The position numbers were made by a program, and so were the translations under genes. Shown here piece after piece: positions 48,705-51,194 of a DNA stretch of 51,194 bases. Source of the stretch: a virus; IMG/VR virus record IMGVR_UViG_3300039210_000264, positions 1 to 51,194 of that record. One strand, given 5' to 3'. Position 1 is the first letter of the stretch, and each line of letters begins with the position of its first letter. Below the pieces are notes generated by a model. It saw only the letters and a program-made list of their open reading frames with translations. It was not told where the DNA came from and ran no database searches.

Positions 48705-49607
48705 CTACTTCGCCGCGCAATCGCATGTATGCCCGGCATCCGCCTTGTAAGCCTGTAACTCAGCGCCCACCAGTCCCCACATGACTACGGGCGTGCCCAA
48801 CTCGGTGTGATATTCCATTCGTGCGCGTTCAAAGTATTGTGTGGTGCCGGTCCAACTTCCCAGCGTCTCCTGCATTTCCGGCGTGATTGGATAGCCCACG
48901 TGCAACATGGCCATGTTGCTCCCGTCGAGCGGGATCTGCTCAAGCCTCTCCCACGCGCCCTTGAAGGCGTTGGAGATGTACTGCCCTGTTTCCTTGAAGA
49001 ACCGGTTGTTGGGCTGGGGATCCGGCAGCACCGCGCCCTTTCTGTAGAGCTGGGTGAAGTCCAGCATCTTGCCCGGGCAGGGGGTGTTGTTGCCGAAGTC
49101 CGGCCCGCCGCCGTAGATCTCGCCGCACTCTCCATGTCCGAAGACGTGCTCAGCCTTAGCCGGAATGTCGTACCTCGACGTGAGCCAGTCCAGCATAGCG
49201 GTCGAGCTGGCCAGCATCTCCGCCGTGGGCTGCTCCCCGTCGCCCAGCACGTGCACCACCGCGAGGCCATAGGGGTTGCCGTTGGTGGTGTTCCACAACA
49301 GCCGGTCCTCGTCGTTACACTGGTAGATCCGCCCGCTCTGGAAGATGGCGTAGGTGTACATAAGGGCGTACCCGTAGATGGGGTTGCCCTGGCTGTCGGT
49401 GCCCCAAACCTTGTTGATGTGGAAGTTCGCGTCGGCCACCAGGTGCGCGATCTCCTGCTCCTCTGTGGCCGAGGCCGCGAGCCGATCGGCACTGTAATGC
49501 ACGAAGATATAGAAGACGTGCGCAAGCGCGCGGAACATGGTGGCCAGTTGTGCGGTATGCGGCAGCTTCGCTCTCACGTCTATGATGTTAGGTCTCGATT
49601 TGCTCAT
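48705..49607 (-). CDS. N-acetylmuramoyl-L-alanine amidase endolysin
   Basis: 300 residues with SD GGAGGG. Amidase_2/PGRP-type zinc site: His37 in FVHYSAD, His159 in HVFGHGECG, Cys178 in NTPCPGKM, with AVVHVLGDGEQPTAEMLASS forming the core strand and helix between. The C-terminal ~110 residues look like a small cell-wall-binding or unrelated domain. It cleaves the bond between MurNAc and the peptide stem. The gene overlaps the HNH gene by 4 nt. Confidence 0.85.
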   Translation of the reverse strand: MSKSRPNIIDVRAKLPHTAQLATMFRALAHVFYIFVHYSADRLAASATEEQEIAHLVADANFHINKVWGTDSQGNPIYGYALMYTYAIFQSGRIYQCNDEDRLLWNTTNGNPYGLAVVHVLGDGEQPTAEMLASSTAMLDWLTSRYDIPAKAEHVFGHGECGEIYGGGPDFGNNTPCPGKMLDFTQLYRKGAVLPDPQPNNRFFKETGQYISNAFKGAWERLEQIPLDGSNMAMLHVGYPITPEMQETLGSWTGTTQYFERARMEYHTELGTPVVMWGLVGAELQAYKADAGHTCDCAAK

Positions 49608-49948
49608 GGCTTTGGCCCTCCGTTCTGCGCGTCTGTTATTCTCTGTACACCCAACGCAGCCACGCTCCTCTGGTACTTGTTGACCGACCTCAATATTGGT
49701 TTGCTGGCTAGCATAGCCTCAATCGCGCTGTGAACGTTTTCGTGCGCATTAGAGCATAGGGCTTGTGTGCGATTGTCCAGCACGGCTCCCCATATCCTGT
49801 TTTGATATTGTTTCGGAAATATGTGGTGAAGTTCACATATTACAGGCGTCGGGCAGTGTCGCTTTACGCAAATACACGGGTGCGTCTTGAACGGTATCTC
49901 CGGCCCGACCCCAAGTTCTATTCCTATGTCTTTTATCGGAACTGTCAC
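49604..49948 (-). CDS. HNH endonuclease in the lysis operon
   Basis: 114 residues. CELHHIFPKQYQNRIWG, then DNRTQALCSNAHENVHSAIE form an HNH core with the His pair, Asn and final His; an upstream Cys cluster (HPCICVKRHCPTPVIC) looks like a zinc knuckle. It is inserted into the lysis operon with overlaps to its neighbours, so it is probably a stable homing nuclease rather than a packaging HNH. Confidence 0.8.
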   Translation of the reverse strand: MTVPIKDIGIELGVGPEIPFKTHPCICVKRHCPTPVICELHHIFPKQYQNRIWGAVLDNRTQALCSNAHENVHSAIEAMLASKPILRSVNKYQRSVAALGVQRITDAQNGGPKP

Positions 49949-49949
49949 C

Positions 49950-50375
49950 TTATTTCTCCTCCCATGCTCGCGCTTGTGTCCGGCCTTCTCCCACGAAATG
50001 CGCCGCTACTGCTGTTTCGTATCCCACTTCGATTAGCTTTTCTGCCTCGTGGCGTTGGCGATCAACGCTCTGGCTGCAATCCACCTGCAGCATCCTCACA
50101 GGCTTCATCCACGCGCGTTCCACAGGGTCGTAGAGGGACACGAGTGCCCTATGCCCGATAGTGGCGCAATAGGGTGCTGAGTAGTACCCCACAACGCCCC
50201 GTAGATCGTCCTGCGTGATTAGCCCTTGCCTCAAGCGCACCTCTATCACTCTCTGCATGAGGCCGTCCGAATAATAGAGCGCCCGATGTATTGTGTAGCC
50301 CTGAGTAGACATGGGCAGTGGCGTTGGCGTTGGCAGTAAGGCCACGATTAGACTGAGCAGGACGAACGGGTTCAT
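49950..50375 (-). CDS. Secreted protein with a Pro/Thr linker
   Basis: 141 residues. Signal peptide (MNPFVLLSLIVALLPTPTPL) followed by a compact domain with two Cys (GYYSAPYCATIGHRALVSLY; PVRMLQVDCSQSVDRQRHEA). The pattern vaguely recalls RlpA/double-psi-barrel wall proteins, but no catalytic residues can be identified. Its place among lysis genes suggests an envelope role. Confidence 0.6.
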   Translation of the reverse strand: MNPFVLLSLIVALLPTPTPLPMSTQGYTIHRALYYSDGLMQRVIEVRLRQGLITQDDLRGVVGYYSAPYCATIGHRALVSLYDPVERAWMKPVRMLQVDCSQSVDRQRHEAEKLIEVGYETAVAAHFVGEGRTQARAWEEK

Positions 50376-50923
50376 CTTGTTTTCCCTTCACCAGCCTCGG
50401 ACCCGCCAGTTCCTGTGTCGCTTGAAAACGCAACGTGTTCATGCACTTCATGTTCTGGCGGAGGGGCGACGGGTGAGGAAGTGGTTACAGTCGTTACCGT
50501 TTGCGTATCAGATGATGCCGCAAGCGCGTCATCCCTTCCTTGCTGGATAGCCATCTGAGCAAGTTTCCCTCTCTGCTCAGAGTCACTCCGCGTCAGGTCT
50601 ACCATCTCGGTCATGCGCCCATCAATCTGCTTCTTTATTTCCGCCACCTTCACCGTTGCTTCGGTCGCTTGCGCCGTCGCCTCAATCGCGTGGTCGGAAG
50701 CCTGCCCCGCCTTTCTCGCGGCTTCCAACGCTGCGAGTTGGGTGAAGAATTGTGGAACGATTAGCCCCAACGCCGCAAAAAGGATCGGGATAATAAGCAC
50801 AGCATCCTTACTGTCCCATATGGCAATTGCTACCGCAGCCGCTGCGAAGAACACCACAATCCCCGTAACCGATAGCACGATAGTGTTCATTCCATTCTTG
50901 TTGCCGTTAGTCCCATTAGCCAT
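50372..50923 (-). CDS. Membrane and coiled-coil protein of the lysis region
   Basis: 183 residues. Two N-terminal transmembrane helices (IVLSVTGIVVFFAAAAVAIA; AVLIIPILFAALGLIVPQFF), then a coiled coil (QATEATVKVAEIKKQIDGRM) and a Ser/Thr/Pro tail. Similar two-TM plus coiled-coil proteins sit beside phage lysis genes, as holin- or spanin-like factors. It overlaps the secreted-protein gene by 4 nt. Confidence 0.7.
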   Translation of the reverse strand: MANGTNGNKNGMNTIVLSVTGIVVFFAAAAVAIAIWDSKDAVLIIPILFAALGLIVPQFFTQLAALEAARKAGQASDHAIEATAQATEATVKVAEIKKQIDGRMTEMVDLTRSDSEQRGKLAQMAIQQGRDDALAASSDTQTVTTVTTSSPVAPPPEHEVHEHVAFSSDTGTGGSEAGEGKTR

Positions 50924-50975
50924 TTCATACTCCTTTTGTGTACCTCTACTTCTTATTGCCCACAGCCACGCCGTC

Positions 50976-51194
50976 CTAGCCTGGTTTGGCCCGCACGACG
51001 AGCTGCCCGCCCTTCCCGATAGCCATTGGCTGTGTATCGCCCGTCTTGACGAGCGAGATGTCGTACCGCCCCGTGTAGGGCGCTCTCAGTGTGGCCGTAC
51101 CTGCCGCCAAAGGCTCGAACCGCACCTTTTGTCCCACACCAGTCGCGACAACCACCAACCCCACTAGCGTATATGGCGTGTTATCAGCCAGCAC
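50976..51194 (-). CDS. Tail fibre-associated structural protein, C-terminal part (continues at 606..1)
   Basis: This is the end of the gene that starts at 606 near the left edge; 51095-50976 adds 40 codons ending in a stop. Bases 51096-51194 are the duplicate overlap, so the apparent GTG start at 51194 is an artefact of the window end. The left copy reads ATG at the same place but as an internal Met codon. The end sequence (YDISLVKTGDTQPMAIGKGG) is beta-rich. Confidence 0.8.
   Translation of the reverse strand: MLADNTPYTLVGLVVVATGVGQKVRFEPLAAGTATLRAPYTGRYDISLVKTGDTQPMAIGKGGQLVVRAKPG
51096..51193. repeat. Terminal direct repeat, right copy
   Basis: Identical to 1-98. The final base (51194, C) does not match base 99 (T). 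It shows that the window is one full turn of a circular or permuted genome plus overlap. Confidence 0.95.

Noticed and set aside
1-51194. Transposase, CRISPR-Cas, toxin-antitoxin pair or ParA gene
   Set aside because: None recognised in any frame; the ParB-like gene stands without an ATPase partner.

Overview
The window is almost certainly one complete genome of a temperate, long-tailed (siphovirus-type) phage, about 51.1 kb, cut open inside a tail gene. Bases 1-98 recur at 51096-51193, and one gene runs across the join in frame, so the molecule is circular, circularly permuted, or was assembled as a circle. The DNA is fairly GC-rich, Shine-Dalgarno (SD) sites are strong (GGAGG type), and the early promoters fit the sigma-70 consensus. 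Nothing identifies the host firmly. The Pro/Thr-rich secreted protein at 49950-50375 is reminiscent of Chloroflexota proteins, but that is a weak guess.

Nearly everything is transcribed on the minus strand. Read that way around the circle, the order is: a divergent lysis-lysogeny switch at about 40.4 kb; early genes 40.3-36 kb (ribbon-helix-helix protein, SWIM/zinc-ribbon protein, HNH nuclease, Bet/RecT annealing protein); a ParB-like gene (35.4-34.2 kb); two replication-initiator-like genes (32.9-31.5 kb), one with an iteron cluster inside it; a run of very small genes, many with paired cysteines (31.6-26.7 kb), including a RusA-like resolvase and an ASCH-domain protein; terminase, portal, protease/scaffold, decoration and capsid genes (26.6-17.6 kb); connector and tail genes (17.5 kb to 1 and across the join to 50.98 kb), including a tail chaperone pair with a -1 frameshift site, a tape measure and large tip/fibre proteins; then lysis genes (50.9-46.7 kb: membrane proteins, amidase, holin-like protein, a glycoside-hydrolase-like protein).

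Plus-strand genes are few: the repressor operon with a two-TM membrane protein and the integrase (40.46-42.9 kb), followed by a probable attP, and a methyltransferase fused to an Mrr-like nuclease domain (45.1-46.6 kb). Between attP and the methyltransferase lie minus-strand accessory genes, one broken by an amber codon.

The most interesting system is a set of three near-identical parS-like palindromes (core TTTCACGTGAAA). Each directly abuts the SD site of a different gene, and one lies in front of the operon encoding the ParB-like protein. No ParA is present. This looks more like a dispersed ParB/operator regulon, or an unusual partition system, than a classical partition cassette. Other notable points are the iterons inside the initiator gene, a hairpin that hides the SD of an HNH gene, paired integrase-arm-like repeats at attP, and a consensus early promoter facing a promoter that should make a leaderless repressor mRNA.
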